A stretch of DNA of 64,000 nt from Fervidicella metallireducens AeB (GCF_000601455.1 NZ_AZQP01000011.1:1-64000), one strand, 5' to 3'; counted from the stretch's first letter, positions 36,067 through 46,493 are shown. Notes: generated from the sequence alone by a model not told the origin. Numbers and translations are program-made.

Positions 36067-38209
36067 ATATCTGAAATTTATTTATCATAGTGTTCAGGTT
36101 ATCCGCTAGTTTATGTAACTCATCTGCATGGTTTGTAACCTTATTTATATCTGTCTGTTGTTCCTCCAGGTAAGTGTAAATCTCTTTTGATTTATAGGAG
36201 GACTCTTTGGAGAGGTTTAATATACTTTCAGCATTAGTACTAAGAGAATTAGATTTTAATATTAAATTTGCTATTTTATTATTCATATTCTCAAGGGTGG
36301 ACGTCATTCTGGAAATTGATAAATTAAGCCGGTTAAAGGAGTTTTCTGTAATATCCAGGGCACAACTTTGACTGTCAACGTCTTCCTGTATTTTTTTTGC
36401 TTTATCAAGTGTGTTTTTTGTTGTATTTATTATATCTGATGTAATATTTTTTATAAATTCTACAGATTTTGATGTCTGCTCAGCCAGTTTTCTAACTTCA
36501 TCTGCAACTACCGAGAAACCTCTGCCAGCTTCCCCTGCCCTGGCAGCTTCAATAGCTGCATTAAGAGCTAAAAGATTTGTTTGAGATGAGATAGACATAA
36601 TATTATTTAAAATAGTACCTATATTATCAATTTTTATAGCTAAAGCCTCAACCATTTTTTCAATGTCATAGGCGGATTCTTTAGTAATTATGTTTTTATC
36701 CTTTAAAAGCATTAAGGATTCAACGGCTCTTAAATTATTTTCATTAATGTCTTTGCTTTCAAATGTAAGAGATTTATAAATATGTGAAAATTCATCCATA
36801 CCCTCATTAAAATCATAAATAACTTTATTTATATAATCAACTTCCTCCTCTTGTTTTTCAGCACTTGATGATATAGTATCTATTGAAGATGCAACTTTAT
36901 CTGTTGAAGAAGCTGTAAGGCTTGCTTGAAGATTCAGTTCTTCAGAGGATGACAGTAGAACAGAAGCTGCATCCTTTATAGATATAACAAGACTTTTCAT
37001 GTTTGTTATCATACTGTTGAAATGCATACCCAATTCACCGATCTCATCTGTTGAAGTTACGGTTATTAGAGAGTCTAATATACCATCTTCTCCCCTTTTC
37101 ATAGCATGTTTTAATTTATTGATTCCCTTTAGAATACTGTGTGAGAATGTAATTCCAATTAATATAGATATAACAACAAATACTACAAAAACCACTATTA
37201 TGGTTATGTAGGAAGTTGTAAATTTGTCTTGGACCTCACTTTTTTTAACTTCTGCAATTATTCTCCAGCCAGATTTAAAGTTTGTACTATAATAAATATA
37301 TCTTTTTTCACCTAAAAATTTAGTCTCAATAAAATCCTTTTTGCCTCCAATGACGTTCTTTATCCAATCTACGTCATTTGGTGAGATAAAAGCATTTACA
37401 ATTCCAGACCCCTTATTTGAAGGATTAAGATTTTTACCAATAATATCAGAATAACGTGATGATAGAACAATCCCTTTGCTGTTAAGCATGAGAATTTGAC
37501 CAGAGTCTCCTGTACCTATTGAGCTGAAAAGGTTTGTTATCTTGGAAATGTCTATCTCAATTCCTACAACACCAATTAAATTATTAGACTCGTCATAAAC
37601 CGCTTTGGTTAAAGTGCCAAGGGTTTTCTTATTAGACATATCAATATTAAATTCGCCCCAATAAGGATTATTGTGGTTTAAAATCGTTTTTTTATAAAAA
37701 TCTTCATTTCTATAATCCTTTTTTACATTTAAAATTTCAGGACAGGAATAATAAGAACCATCCTCTTTTATTAAAAATGATTTTTTAATATCAACATTGG
37801 ATTTAAGCACCTTGGCTAGTTCATTTTTAATAGCGGTATTATCAACGTTTTTGCTTGAAATTATGGAATTCTGGCTTATTAAATTTATTATACTTTCATA
37901 TGTACTGCACTTTTCATCGATTATACCGTTAACATCTACAACAGATTTTTTCAAGTTTTCTATATAACTTTTTTCAATAGTTTTACTTAAAAACAAAGTT
38001 GAAATTGTACTTGATATAAGCATCGGAAAAAAGATTACACATATTAAAATCAGAATAAGCTTAGTTTTTAAACTTTTAAAGCTGATTTTAAAACTTAACT
38101 TTGAAGAAAACATGGATAACTTATTTGAAGATATTCTTCTTATTACCTGAAAGGATTTTTGATAGAGATTCTTTACCTTTTCTTTAATCACTTGTTTATC
38201 AAGTTTCAT
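36065..38209 (-). CDS. Methyl-accepting chemotaxis protein with dCache sensor
   Basis: A 714-residue transmembrane chemoreceptor. A basic N terminus and first membrane helix (about 48-73) are followed by a periplasm-side-type dCache domain (about 80-330; [31 protein letters not shown]), a second helix (about 332-354), a HAMP domain and a long coiled-coil signalling domain. The conserved tip [33 protein letters not shown] binds CheA and CheW. TAGGAGG precedes the ATG. No che genes are nearby. The ligand is unknown, but direct repeats like PhoP boxes upstream hint at phosphate-linked expression. Confidence 0.95.
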   Translation of the reverse strand: MKLDKQVIKEKVKNLYQKSFQVIRRISSNKLSMFSSKLSFKISFKSLKTKLILILICVIFFPMLISSTISTLFLSKTIEKSYIENLKKSVVDVNGIIDEKCSTYESIINLISQNSIISSKNVDNTAIKNELAKVLKSNVDIKKSFLIKEDGSYYSCPEILNVKKDYRNEDFYKKTILNHNNPYWGEFNIDMSNKKTLGTLTKAVYDESNNLIGVVGIEIDISKITNLFSSIGTGDSGQILMLNSKGIVLSSRYSDIIGKNLNPSNKGSGIVNAFISPNDVDWIKNVIGGKKDFIETKFLGEKRYIYYSTNFKSGWRIIAEVKKSEVQDKFTTSYITIIVVFVVFVVISILIGITFSHSILKGINKLKHAMKRGEDGILDSLITVTSTDEIGELGMHFNSMITNMKSLVISIKDAASVLLSSSEELNLQASLTASSTDKVASSIDTISSSAEKQEEEVDYINKVIYDFNEGMDEFSHIYKSLTFESKDINENNLRAVESLMLLKDKNIITKESAYDIEKMVEALAIKIDNIGTILNNIMSISSQTNLLALNAAIEAARAGEAGRGFSVVADEVRKLAEQTSKSVEFIKNITSDIINTTKNTLDKAKKIQEDVDSQSCALDITENSFNRLNLSISRMTSTLENMNNKIANLILKSNSLSTNAESILNLSKESSYKSKEIYTYLEEQQTDINKVTNHADELHKLADNLNTMINKFQI

Positions 38210-38636
38210 GTTATTCCTCCTATTCTTATTTTTACACTTCTGATTATATATTCATATAAAAAAAGCAAGAAGAAAAAACAATGTATTTTAACTTAATTAA
38301 CATCAACTTAACATTAATGATAAAAATATTGTGGAATCATAGATATATTGGCTTTGTGTAATTAAAAATTAAATTTTAAATGTATATCACAAAAAATTAT
38401 TGTGTGTCCAGAAGGATTTAAAATTAGATTTAAGCAAAGAGCTTGCTTGCATAAAAACCCTGAAGAATTATTTTTGACTAATTACAAATACTAATATAAA
38501 CCTTAGATTGAAATATAACCATTCAATGTTAAGTGAAACTTAACATTAGCTTAACCAAAACATGTAGGAACATAACATTCCTGTTACGTATAATTAGACA
38601 TGTAGAATGAATTTCCGAGTGAAAGGGGAAAATAAA
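38210..38636. promoter_or_regulatory. Divergent regulatory region with PhoP-box-like repeats before pstS
   Basis: Near pstS, TTAAGT (38529-38534), TTAACA (38540-38545) and TTAACC (38551-38556) repeat with an exact 11-bp period, as in PhoP binding sites of Gram-positive bacteria; a TATAAT follows at 38589-38594 with no good -35, as expected for an activated promoter. A second pair, TTAACA at 38297-38302 and 38308-38313, also 11 bp apart, lies near the chemoreceptor start. The rest is AT-rich without a visible gene. Confidence 0.65.
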
Positions 38637-39542
38637 ATGAGTAATTTGAAAAGATTATTTCTAATCTCATTAGTAGCAGTTTTTGCATTATCAATGGTTG
38701 CTTGTTCAGGTAAGAAAGCAAGCTTAACAGGAAACATTAAAGTTGACGGATCAAGTACAGTCTACCCAATAACACAGGCTATAGCTGAAGAGTTTAAGAA
38801 AGCAAATCCAGATTTAAATATAGCAGTAGGTACTTCAGGTACAGGCGGTGGATTTAAGAAATTTGTAGTTGGTGAAACAGATATCAACGATGCTTCAAGA
38901 AAGGTTAAGGATGAAGAAGCAGCAAAAGCTAAGGAAAACAATATTGAAATGTTAGAATTAGAAGTTGCATATGACGGAATTGCAGTTGTCGTTAATAAAG
39001 ATAATACATGGGTTAGTGATATAACAGTAGAAGAATTAAAAAAGATATGGGAACCAAACTCAACTGTTAAACTTTGGAGCGATGTAAGACCTGAGTGGCC
39101 AAAGGAACCAATTAAGCTTTACGGACCAGGAACGGATTCAGGTACATTCGATTACTTTACTGAAAAAGTTAATGGTAAGGAAAAAGCTATAAGAACAGAC
39201 TTCACAGCAAGTGAAGATGATAACGTTTTAGTTCAGGGTGTTGCTGGAGATAAATACGCTATGGGATATTTCGGCCTAGCATACTTTGAAGAAAATGCAG
39301 ATAAAATAAAGGCTTTAAAAATAAATGGAGTAGAACCAACGGTTGATACAGTTAAGAACGGAACATATAAGCCATTATCAAGACCACTTTACATCTATGT
39401 TGCTAACAAGTCTTTAGAAAGACCAGAAGTTAAGGAATTTGTAAAATTCTATCTTGAAAAGGCAAAAGAACTTGTAACAGAAGTTGGTTATATCCCACTA
39501 GAGGATTCAAAATACCAAGATGGTTTAAACAAAATAAAATAG
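38637..39542 (+). CDS. pstS: Phosphate ABC transporter substrate-binding lipoprotein
   Basis: 301 residues. A signal peptide with lipobox (SMVAC, Cys at about residue 22) makes it a membrane-anchored lipoprotein. Phosphate-binding motifs are DGSSTVYPITQAIAEEF, GTSGTGGGFKKFVVGETDI, DASRKVKDEE and GPGTDSGTFDYF. AAAGGGG precedes ATG 38637; the frame is open to 38607 without a site. It leads pstSCAB-phoU, high-affinity phosphate uptake, under PhoP-box-like repeats. Confidence 0.95.
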   Translation: MSNLKRLFLISLVAVFALSMVACSGKKASLTGNIKVDGSSTVYPITQAIAEEFKKANPDLNIAVGTSGTGGGFKKFVVGETDINDASRKVKDEEAAKAKENNIEMLELEVAYDGIAVVVNKDNTWVSDITVEELKKIWEPNSTVKLWSDVRPEWPKEPIKLYGPGTDSGTFDYFTEKVNGKEKAIRTDFTASEDDNVLVQGVAGDKYAMGYFGLAYFEENADKIKALKINGVEPTVDTVKNGTYKPLSRPLYIYVANKSLERPEVKEFVKFYLEKAKELVTEVGYIPLEDSKYQDGLNKIK

Positions 39543-39548
39543 ATTAAA

Positions 39549-39573
39549 TTAGGCACCCCCCTTGGGTGCCTAA
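39549..39573 (+). terminator. Hairpin between pstS and pstC
   Basis: TTAGGCACCC (39549-39558) pairs perfectly with GGGTGCCTAA (39564-39573), and no T-run follows. It probably protects or attenuates the transcript so that the binding protein is made in excess over the membrane components. Confidence 0.65.
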
Positions 39574-39618
39574 AGCCCTGTTTAAAAATATTTATCTGAG
39601 CCTTAAGGGAGGATTGTA

Positions 39619-40524
39619 ATGAAAAAAATAGATTTTAAAAGTAAATCTGGTATGCAGAGAAATGAAAAAATTGTTTCATCAGTTCTTTTTCTTTTTGGAA
39701 TAATATCTATTTTTACAACATTTGGGATAGTTTTTTCTCTTTTTGAAGAAACAGTATTATTCTTCAAAGAGGTTTCTATATTGGACTTTTTAACAGGAAA
39801 AGAATGGACGCCTTTGTTTGAACCTGCAAGATTTGGAGTTTTACCCTTGGTTTTTGGAACTTTCTTAATTGTAATCTTCTCCTCTATTATTTCTTTACCG
39901 ATAGGACTAGGAAGTGCCATATATTTAAGTGAGTATGCTCCTAAAAAAGCAAGAAAAATACTAAAGCCAATTCTAGAAATCCTTGCTGGGGTACCCTCAA
40001 TCGTTTATGGATACTTTGCATTAACAACTATAACACCTATAATTAAGTCTATATTTCCAGATGCCAGCGTTTATAATGCCCTAAGTGCTGGAATAGCAGT
40101 TGGTATAATGACGATACCAATGGTGTCATCATTAAGCGAGGATGCAATGATGGCAGTACCTAATTCTTTAAGACAGGGAGCATATGGTTTAGGTTCAACA
40201 AAATTTGAAGTAGCTACAAAGATAGTTATACCTGCAGCCTTTTCAAGTATCATGGCATCATTTATATTAGCTATATCAAGGGCTATTGGTGAAACGATGA
40301 TAGTTGCTATGGCGGCGGGCTCCACACCTAAAATGACTCTGAATCCACTTGAAAGTATTCAAACAATGACAGGATATATAGTTCAAATCAGTTTGGGTGA
40401 TGTGCCCTATGGTTCAATTGGATACAAAACAATATTTGCCGTAGGAACATTGCTATTTACCATAACATTTATATTAAATATAATTTCTAGAACAATAGTT
40501 AGAAAGTTTAGGAGGGTATATTAA
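39619..40524 (+). CDS. pstC: Phosphate ABC transporter permease PstC
   Basis: A 301-residue permease with six membrane helices. [38 protein letters not shown] and [17 protein letters not shown] are PstC/PstA-type segments, and [15 protein letters not shown] contains the EAA-like loop that contacts PstB. TTAAGGGAGGATTGT precedes the ATG. It overlaps pstA by one base. Confidence 0.95.
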   Translation: MKKIDFKSKSGMQRNEKIVSSVLFLFGIISIFTTFGIVFSLFEETVLFFKEVSILDFLTGKEWTPLFEPARFGVLPLVFGTFLIVIFSSIISLPIGLGSAIYLSEYAPKKARKILKPILEILAGVPSIVYGYFALTTITPIIKSIFPDASVYNALSAGIAVGIMTIPMVSSLSEDAMMAVPNSLRQGAYGLGSTKFEVATKIVIPAAFSSIMASFILAISRAIGETMIVAMAAGSTPKMTLNPLESIQTMTGYIVQISLGDVPYGSIGYKTIFAVGTLLFTITFILNIISRTIVRKFRRVY

Positions 40525-41396
40525 TGGATAATAAAGAATTACAACGAATAAAAAGCCGCAAATTGAAAAATTCAGTTTTTCATGGCTTAATATTTTTCTG
40601 TACCATTTTCGGAGTAATTGTTCTTGCCCTTCTTTTATATGATATATTAAAAAAGGGACTGCCATGGTTAACAATAGACTTTTTAACTAATTTCCCTTCT
40701 AGATTTCCTAAGAAGTCAGGTATTTTTCCTGGACTTTTAGGAAGTTTGTGGATAATACTCTTGACTGCAGCATTGGCATTTCCGGTTGGTGTAGGTACTG
40801 CAATATATTTAGAGGAGTATGCAAAGGAAAATAGATTTACTGAGTTTATAAAGCTTAATATTGCAAATCTTGCTGGAGTACCTTCAATTATATATGGAAT
40901 GCTTGGTCTTGCAGTTTTTGTTAGGGCATTATCTATGGGGAGGAGTGTTTTAGCAGCATCATTTACAATGGCATTATTAATTCTGCCAATTATAATAATT
41001 TCATCTCAGGAGGCCATAAGAAGCGTTCCATCAGCTTTAAAACAGGCATCATTTGCCCTTGGAACAACAAAATGGCAGACAGTAACAGGAGTAATACTTC
41101 CATATGCTCTGCCGGGAATTTTAACGGGAACAATTTTAGCCATTTCCAGAGCACTTGGAGAGGCTGCACCCCTTATAGTTGTTGGGGCTTTAACCTATGT
41201 ATCATTTATACCAAAAACGCCATTAGACCAGTTTACAACATTGCCAATTCAGATTTTTAACTGGTCAAGTATGCCAAAAAGGGAATTTCAAAACGTTGCA
41301 GCAGCAGGGATAATCATATTATTAGGCATACTGCTTTTGGCTAATTCCACAGCTATTATTCTTAGAGATAAGTATCAGATTAAAATAAAGGACTAA
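40524..41396 (+). CDS. pstA: Phosphate ABC transporter permease PstA
   Basis: A 290-residue permease that pairs with Pst[32 protein letters not shown] and [15 protein letters not shown] are family segments, and [17 protein letters not shown] is the cytoplasmic loop for the ATPase. The ATG overlaps the pstC stop (TTAATGG), so translation is coupled. It has six hydrophobic helices and normal length. Confidence 0.95.
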   Translation: MDNKELQRIKSRKLKNSVFHGLIFFCTIFGVIVLALLLYDILKKGLPWLTIDFLTNFPSRFPKKSGIFPGLLGSLWIILLTAALAFPVGVGTAIYLEEYAKENRFTEFIKLNIANLAGVPSIIYGMLGLAVFVRALSMGRSVLAASFTMALLILPIIIISSQEAIRSVPSALKQASFALGTTKWQTVTGVILPYALPGILTGTILAISRALGEAAPLIVVGALTYVSFIPKTPLDQFTTLPIQIFNWSSMPKREFQNVAAAGIIILLGILLLANSTAIILRDKYQIKIKD

Positions 41397-41410
41397 TTGG
41401 GGGGAAAAGT

Positions 41411-42166
41411 GTGGAACCAAAAATTAAAATCAGAGATATGAATTTTTATTATGGCGATAATAAAGCATTAAAAGATATTAATATGAATATATATGAGAAA
41501 AAAATAACTGCCTTTATAGGTCCTTCAGGCTGCGGGAAATCAACTTTTTTAAGAACACTGAACAGGATGAATGATTTTATTGAAGACACTAGGGTTGAAG
41601 GAAAAATTACATTAGATGATATAGATATATATTCAAAGGATATAGATCCAGTTGAACTTAGAAGAAAAGTTGGGATGGTATTTCAAAGACCAAATCCCTT
41701 TCCAAAAACAATTTACGAGAATATAGTATATGGACTTAGAAAAAATGGTGTGAATGATAAGCAGATTTTAGACGAAGTGGTAGAAGATACACTAAAATCA
41801 GTTGCTTTATATGATGAGGTAAAAGATAAGATTCATAAATCTGCCTTGGAACTTTCAGGTGGCCAGCAGCAGAGACTTTGTATTGCCAGGGCTATTGCTA
41901 TGCAGCCTGAAGTAATTTTAATGGATGAACCAACATCAGCTCTTGATCCTATTTCAACCATGAAAATTGAGGAGTTATTACTTGATTTAAAAGAAAATTA
42001 TACTATAATTATAGTAACTCATTCTATGCAGCAAGCGGCTAGAATTTCAGATGAAACGGCTTTTTTCCTCAATGGTGAGGTTATTGAACACGGTGAGACA
42101 AAGGTTATATTCTCAAATCCTAGGGATAAAAGAACTGAGGATTATATAACAGGAAGATTTGGTTAA
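41411..42166 (+). CDS. pstB: Phosphate ABC transporter ATPase PstB
   Basis: 251 residues. Walker [10 protein letters not shown], the PstB-typical [10 protein letters not shown] after it, Q-loop [16 protein letters not shown], signature [16 protein letters not shown], Walker [14 protein letters not shown] and H-loop TH are intact. The start is GTG after GGGGGGAAAAGT, 14 bases past pstA. It drives phosphate import. Confidence 0.97.
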   Translation: MEPKIKIRDMNFYYGDNKALKDINMNIYEKKITAFIGPSGCGKSTFLRTLNRMNDFIEDTRVEGKITLDDIDIYSKDIDPVELRRKVGMVFQRPNPFPKTIYENIVYGLRKNGVNDKQILDEVVEDTLKSVALYDEVKDKIHKSALELSGGQQQRLCIARAIAMQPEVILMDEPTSALDPISTMKIEELLLDLKENYTIIIVTHSMQQAARISDETAFFLNGEVIEHGETKVIFSNPRDKRTEDYITGRFG

Positions 42167-42181
42167 AAGGAGTTGTTATTA

Positions 42182-42835
42182 ATGGTCAGAGAACATTATT
42201 CAAAAAAAATAGAAGATGTTAAGCATAAGGTATTGAGGATGGGTTCTTTAGTTGAAAATGTCATAGAAATGTCAGTTAAATCTTTAAAGGATCAGGACAC
42301 TGAATTAGCTAAGAGGGTTTTTACTGAGGATGATAAGATAGACGACTTAGAACTTGAGATAGAGCAGGATTGCATGAATTTGCTGGCACTTCAGCAGCCG
42401 CTGGCAAAGGATTTAAGAACAATAGCAACTGCTTTAAAAATAATAACAGATCTTGAAAGAATGGGGGATCACGCAGTTAATATTGCAAAAATTACTTTGG
42501 ATATAGGTAAAGAACCACTTATAAAGCCACTTGTTGATATACCAAAAATGGCTGACAGGGCACAAGAAATGGTGAAATTAAGTCTGGATGCCTTTGTCAA
42601 TGAAAGTGTAGAAGAAGCTGAAAAGATAGCGAAAATGGATCAGGAAGTAGATGATCTATACGACATTGTAATAGAAGAAGTCTTTAAAATATTATCAGAA
42701 AGAAAAGAATTTATAAAACAGGGAACTAAGCTGCTATTTGTAGGCAGATATCTGGAAAGAATTGCAGACCATACTACAAATATCTGTGAAAGAATAATCT
42801 ATATGGTAACAGGTGAATTAAGAGAAATAAATTAA
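42182..42835 (+). CDS. phoU: Phosphate-signalling regulator PhoU
   Basis: 217 residues in two repeated three-helix bundles; metal-binding D/E motifs occur in each (EDDKIDDLELEIEQDC and MDQEVDDLYDIVIEE, with ERMGDHAVNIAK and ERIADHTTNICER). PhoU links the Pst transporter to the PhoR/PhoP two-component system and dampens it under phosphate sufficiency. AAAGGAG supports ATG 42182; a TTG at 42173 is in frame but poorly placed. It is the last gene of the pst operon. Confidence 0.95.
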   Translation: MVREHYSKKIEDVKHKVLRMGSLVENVIEMSVKSLKDQDTELAKRVFTEDDKIDDLELEIEQDCMNLLALQQPLAKDLRTIATALKIITDLERMGDHAVNIAKITLDIGKEPLIKPLVDIPKMADRAQEMVKLSLDAFVNESVEEAEKIAKMDQEVDDLYDIVIEEVFKILSERKEFIKQGTKLLFVGRYLERIADHTTNICERIIYMVTGELREIN

Positions 42836-42862
42836 GAGGCAGATTTCTGCCTCTTAAAATTT
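42832..42862. terminator. Bidirectional terminator between phoU and lepB
   Basis: AAGAGGCAGA (42834-42843) and TCTGCCTCTT (42846-42855) form a perfect stem with loop TT; the A and T flanks serve both convergent genes. It overlaps the lepB stop. Confidence 0.75.
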
Positions 42863-43372
42863 TCTTATCTGATTAAATGGAAAAACTCTTAATATCGCAT
42901 GTCCTTTTATGTTTTTTATTGGTATTGGACCAATATATCTACTGTCTTCGCTAACCTCTCTATTATCACCTAAGACGAATATGCTGTCATTTGGTACCTT
43001 AAGTTTTTGATCGCCTTCTGTGAAAGTACCAGGTTTTAAGTAGTCCTCTACAAGCTTTTTACCATTAACATAAACACAGCCATCAGATATTTCAACCTCA
43101 TCACCAGGAAGTCCTATAATTCTTTTAATATATATACCTCTTCCCTTAGAACCAGGATCGAAAATAATAATTTCACCATGTTTAAGATTATCATTATAAA
43201 GGCTTATTTTCTCTACTGCTACTCTATCGCTGTCATGTAATGTTGGCACCATTGATGTACCTGAAACTTGTATTATATCAAAAACATAACCTTTAATTAA
43301 AAATGCAATAGCTCCAGCCACTATTATACAGATAATCCATTCTTTAATTTCTTTAGCTAGTTGATTATTCAT
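42854..43372 (-). CDS. lepB: Signal peptidase I
   Basis: 172 residues, the single-anchor Gram-positive type. An N-terminal membrane helix (about 11-32) is followed by SGTSMVPTLHDSDRV with the catalytic Ser (about 39), GRGIYIKRIIGLPGDEVE with the catalytic Lys (about 83), and VLGDNREVSEDSRYIGPI, the third family box. It removes signal peptides from exported proteins at the outer face of the membrane. A GGAGGGATGTATT site precedes the ATG. It is monocistronic. Confidence 0.95.
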   Translation of the reverse strand: MNNQLAKEIKEWIICIIVAGAIAFLIKGYVFDIIQVSGTSMVPTLHDSDRVAVEKISLYNDNLKHGEIIIFDPGSKGRGIYIKRIIGLPGDEVEISDGCVYVNGKKLVEDYLKPGTFTEGDQKLKVPNDSIFVLGDNREVSEDSRYIGPIPIKNIKGHAILRVFPFNQIRKF

Positions 43373-43607
43373 AATACATCCCTCCTAAAGCACATATTTA
43401 TATTATATAACTCCAATTCAAAAAAATCATTGTTTATTAATAAATTTAAGTTCTTTTTCTACTGAATGAATAATATGGAAAAAATAGTATATAATATTAA
43501 ATGTTAATTGTCAAAAAATTTTTAAAATTTAAAAAGGAAAATGGATATATGTATAGAATATCTAAAATAAGTAATAAAGTTCAAAGAGACAAGAGGGGGA
43601 ATTTAAT

Positions 43608-45692
43608 ATGAAGGAGTATAAAGTTGAAAACGTCCGAAACATCGGGATTATAGGTCACGGTGGAACGGGCAAGACAAGTCTAGCTGAAGCCATACTTTAC
43701 AACTGCAAAGAAACAGACAGAATCGGAAGAGTAGAGGATGGAACAACAATCTGTGATTATGATCCCGAGGAAAGAAAACGACAGATATCAATTTCAGCAT
43801 CAGTTGCCCCTTGTGAATGGAACAGCCATAGAATTTATTTACTTGATACCCCAGGTTATTTTGACTTTATCGGAGAACTTATTCAAGGAATAAAAGCTGT
43901 TGATACAGCAATAATTAATGTATGTGGAGTTTCAGGAAATGAAGTTGGCACAGAGAAATCTTGGAATTATGTTAAAAAATATAAGGTTCCAAGGGCTTTC
44001 TTTATTAATAAATTAGATAGAGAAAATTCTAACTTCGAAAAAGCCTTTAATTCCTTAAGAGAAAGATATGGATTATCAGTTGTGCCTGTTCAAATTCCAA
44101 TAGGAAGAGAATCAGGTTTTAGTGGAGTAATTGATATAGTAGAAAGAAAAGGGAAAAAATATGATCCAAAACTGAAAATTATGGTTGATACTGAAATCGC
44201 TTCAGAGTTAGTGCCACTTATAGATGAATATAGAAATATACTTATGGAATCAGTTGCTGAAACAGATGAAGAGCTATTAGATAAATTCCTTAGTGAAGGG
44301 GAATTAAATGCTGATGAAATAAGAAGAGGATTAAGAAATGGAATTAAATCCTGTGACATAGCACCTGTATTCTGTGGTTCAGCTACTGGAAATATTGGTA
44401 TTCACACATTATTAGATGGAATAATATCATATTTGCCTTCACCAGCAGATATAGGAGTGTATACAGGAAGACATCCAAAGACAAATGAGGCGGTAGAAAG
44501 AAAGGCAAGTACAACAGAGCCTTTTGCTGCTTTTGTATTTAAGACTATTGCTGACCCATTTGTTGGACGACTATCTTTATTTAGAGTTTTATCTGGAAGT
44601 ATATCATCAGATTCAGTAATTTATAACGTAACACAGGATAAATCAGAAAAGATTGGTACATTATATTTGTTAAAGGGTAAAAATCAAATACCTGTATCAA
44701 AGCTTCAGGCAGGAGATATAGGTGCTGTTGCTAAACTTCAGTTTACAATGACAGGAGATACAATAGCAGATGCATCAGCTCCAGTAATCTTTGAAGGATT
44801 TGAATTCCCAGAACCTTGTATGTCAATGACTGTAAAACCAAAGGCGAAGGGCGATGAAGAAAAAATTTCTTCAGGACTTCATAAGCTCCTTGAGGAAGAT
44901 CCTACATTTAAGATACAGAGAGACGTTGAAAATGCCGAACTCATAGTTTCAGGTATTGGAGAATTACATCTTGAGATTATAGCAAATAAGCTGAAGAATA
45001 AATTTGGTGCAGATGTTATACTTGACACACCTAAAATTCCATATAGAGAAACTATAAAGAAGGCATCGGATGTCCAAGGTAAATATAAGAAGCAATCTGG
45101 TGGACATGGCCAATATGGAGATGTAAAAATTAAGTTTGAACCACAATATGAAACTGATGATTTAATATTTGTTGATCAGATTGTTGGTGGAGTAGTTCCA
45201 AGACAGTATATACCTGCTGTTGAAAAGGGACTTAGAGAGGCTATGAAAAAAGGTGTTCTTGCAGGATATCCTGTAATTGGCTTAAAGGCTACATTGCATG
45301 ATGGTTCCTATCATCCAGTTGACTCCTCAGAAATGGCATTTAAGACAGCTGCATCATTGGCATACAAAAAGGGATTAAAAGAAGCAAATCCAGTGTTGTT
45401 AGAGCCAATTATGCATGTTGAAGTAACGATACCTGATGAATATTTAGGAGATATTATGGGGGATATAAACAGAAGAAGAGGAAGAGTTTTAGGAATGGAA
45501 GGAAATGAAGGACTTCAGATAGTTTCTGCTGAAATACCTATGGCGGAGATGTTTAAATATGCAACTGATCTTAGATCTATGACACAGGCAAGAGGTAGTT
45601 TTACAATGAAATTTGATAGATATGAAGAAGTTCCGCCAATGATAAGTCAAAAAATTATCGAAAACGCAAAAATTGAAGAAGATGAAGAATAG
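43608..45692 (+). CDS. EF-G-like translational GTPase (paralogue)
   Basis: A 694-residue protein with the five-domain layout of elongation factor G. The P-loop is GHGGTGKTS rather than the GHVDAGKTT-type sequence of canonical FusA; DTPGYFDF and NKLDRENS are the G3 and G4 motifs, and domain IV contains YKKQSGGHGQYGDVKIKFEP. The altered P-loop and switch regions place it in the EF-G-like/EF-G2 group, whose role (ribosome rescue, recycling or stress) is not settled. AAGAGGGGG precedes the ATG. It is monocistronic with a strong terminator. No ribosomal genes adjoin it, consistent with a secondary factor. Confidence 0.88.
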   Translation: MKEYKVENVRNIGIIGHGGTGKTSLAEAILYNCKETDRIGRVEDGTTICDYDPEERKRQISISASVAPCEWNSHRIYLLDTPGYFDFIGELIQGIKAVDTAIINVCGVSGNEVGTEKSWNYVKKYKVPRAFFINKLDRENSNFEKAFNSLRERYGLSVVPVQIPIGRESGFSGVIDIVERKGKKYDPKLKIMVDTEIASELVPLIDEYRNILMESVAETDEELLDKFLSEGELNADEIRRGLRNGIKSCDIAPVFCGSATGNIGIHTLLDGIISYLPSPADIGVYTGRHPKTNEAVERKASTTEPFAAFVFKTIADPFVGRLSLFRVLSGSISSDSVIYNVTQDKSEKIGTLYLLKGKNQIPVSKLQAGDIGAVAKLQFTMTGDTIADASAPVIFEGFEFPEPCMSMTVKPKAKGDEEKISSGLHKLLEEDPTFKIQRDVENAELIVSGIGELHLEIIANKLKNKFGADVILDTPKIPYRETIKKASDVQGKYKKQSGGHGQYGDVKIKFEPQYETDDLIFVDQIVGGVVPRQYIPAVEKGLREAMKKGVLAGYPVIGLKATLHDGSYHPVDSSEMAFKTAASLAYKKGLKEANPVLLEPIMHVEVTIPDEYLGDIMGDINRRRGRVLGMEGNEGLQIVSAEIPMAEMFKYATDLRSMTQARGSFTMKFDRYEEVPPMISQKIIENAKIEEDEE

Positions 45693-45698
45693 AGTTTT

Positions 45699-45726
45699 AA
45701 AAACCTCCCAAATGGGAGGTTTTTAT
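45699..45726 (+). terminator. Intrinsic terminator after the EF-G-like gene
   Basis: AAAACCTCCCA pairs with TGGGAGGTTTT (stem about 45700-45723), followed by TAT and further Ts. Confidence 0.85.
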
Positions 45727-45859
45727 CTTTATGGAGTATATTTACTCTAATAATAATCAGCTTTATGTAAAAAATAAATGGTAGAGGTAGAAGAATAAAT
45801 TTCATCTTGTAAGTATGAGTTATTCTTTTATATCTAAAGAGCATAAAGGAGGGAGAAGC

Positions 45860-46096
45860 ATGTCTGATTACAGAATTAATTTTGGTGATAAAATCGGACC
45901 TTCGGATACCAATAAACTCCTTGATTTGCTTAATGTAGTTGATAAAGATGATGAGATAATCATAACTGTTGAAGCTTCAGATGCACATCAAACAAACAAT
46001 GTAATTAATTTACTGGAAAGAAATAAGTTCAATGTTCACACCAAGGGAACACATGATGGGAAAACTTACAATATTTCAGCAACGAAAAGAAGGTGA
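45860..46096 (+). CDS. Small soluble protein of unknown function
   Basis: 78 residues, mixed alpha/beta by appearance (DDEIIITVEASDAHQTNNVINLLERNKFNVHTKG). AAAGGAGGGAGAAGC before ATG 45860 is one of the strongest ribosome binding sites in the window; the frame extends upstream to 45815 without such a site. It lies four bases before the next small gene, so the two are co-transcribed and end at the terminator at 46341. I do not recognise the family. Confidence 0.7.
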   Translation: MSDYRINFGDKIGPSDTNKLLDLLNVVDKDDEIIITVEASDAHQTNNVINLLERNKFNVHTKGTHDGKTYNISATKRR

Positions 46097-46100
46097 TTTT

Positions 46101-46334
46101 ATGAAGGCAAAAGAGATGCAAAATAAAATAGGAAAAGATGCTCTTAAAACAGAATCCTTTGAAGATGAATATAATTTACAGTTATATGGTGAAACCGTTC
46201 CAAGTGCCTTTAATTGGATGACGCCAGAGGAACAGAGAAGAAGAGTTGATGAAATAAATAATATGATTGAAGACAAAAATGATGGTAAAGCAAAGGACGT
46301 GGATTTCAATCTAAAGAATAATGGACTTCAATAG
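46101..46334 (+). CDS. Small acidic protein of unknown function
   Basis: 77 residues, rich in charged residues, with AFNWMTPEEQRRRVDEINNMIED as its most distinctive stretch, likely helical. GAAGGTGATTTT precedes ATG 46101. It is the second gene of a two-gene unit with the 78-residue protein. No domain is recognised and no membrane segment is present. Confidence 0.65.
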   Translation: MKAKEMQNKIGKDALKTESFEDEYNLQLYGETVPSAFNWMTPEEQRRRVDEINNMIEDKNDGKAKDVDFNLKNNGLQ

Positions 46335-46337
46335 ATT

Positions 46338-46368
46338 TAAAAGGCATGGGATATTTCCCATGCTTTTA
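46338..46368 (+). terminator. Intrinsic terminator after the two small genes
   Basis: AAGGCATGGGA (46341-46351) pairs with TCCCATGCTT (46356-46365), followed by TTACTT. Confidence 0.7.
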
Positions 46369-46413
46369 CTTATTATAAAAATATGTTTAACAATTTATAA
46401 CAAACTAAAGATA

Positions 46414-46477
46414 TTGATATGTGTTTTTGTAATATGGTATAATTAATAAGGATTAGTATCAGGTAATAATATCTGAT
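46414..46477 (+). promoter_or_regulatory. accB promoter with inverted repeat
   Basis: TTGATA (46414-46419), 18-bp spacer, extended -10 TGGTATAAT (46435-46443). Within the expected first 30 transcribed bases an inverted repeat ATCAGGTA (46458-46465) / TATCTGAT (46470-46477), with one mismatch, could be an operator or a leader hairpin. It does not match the Bacillus FapR site as I know it. Confidence 0.55.
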
Positions 46478-46493
46478 TACATGGAGGTAAATT

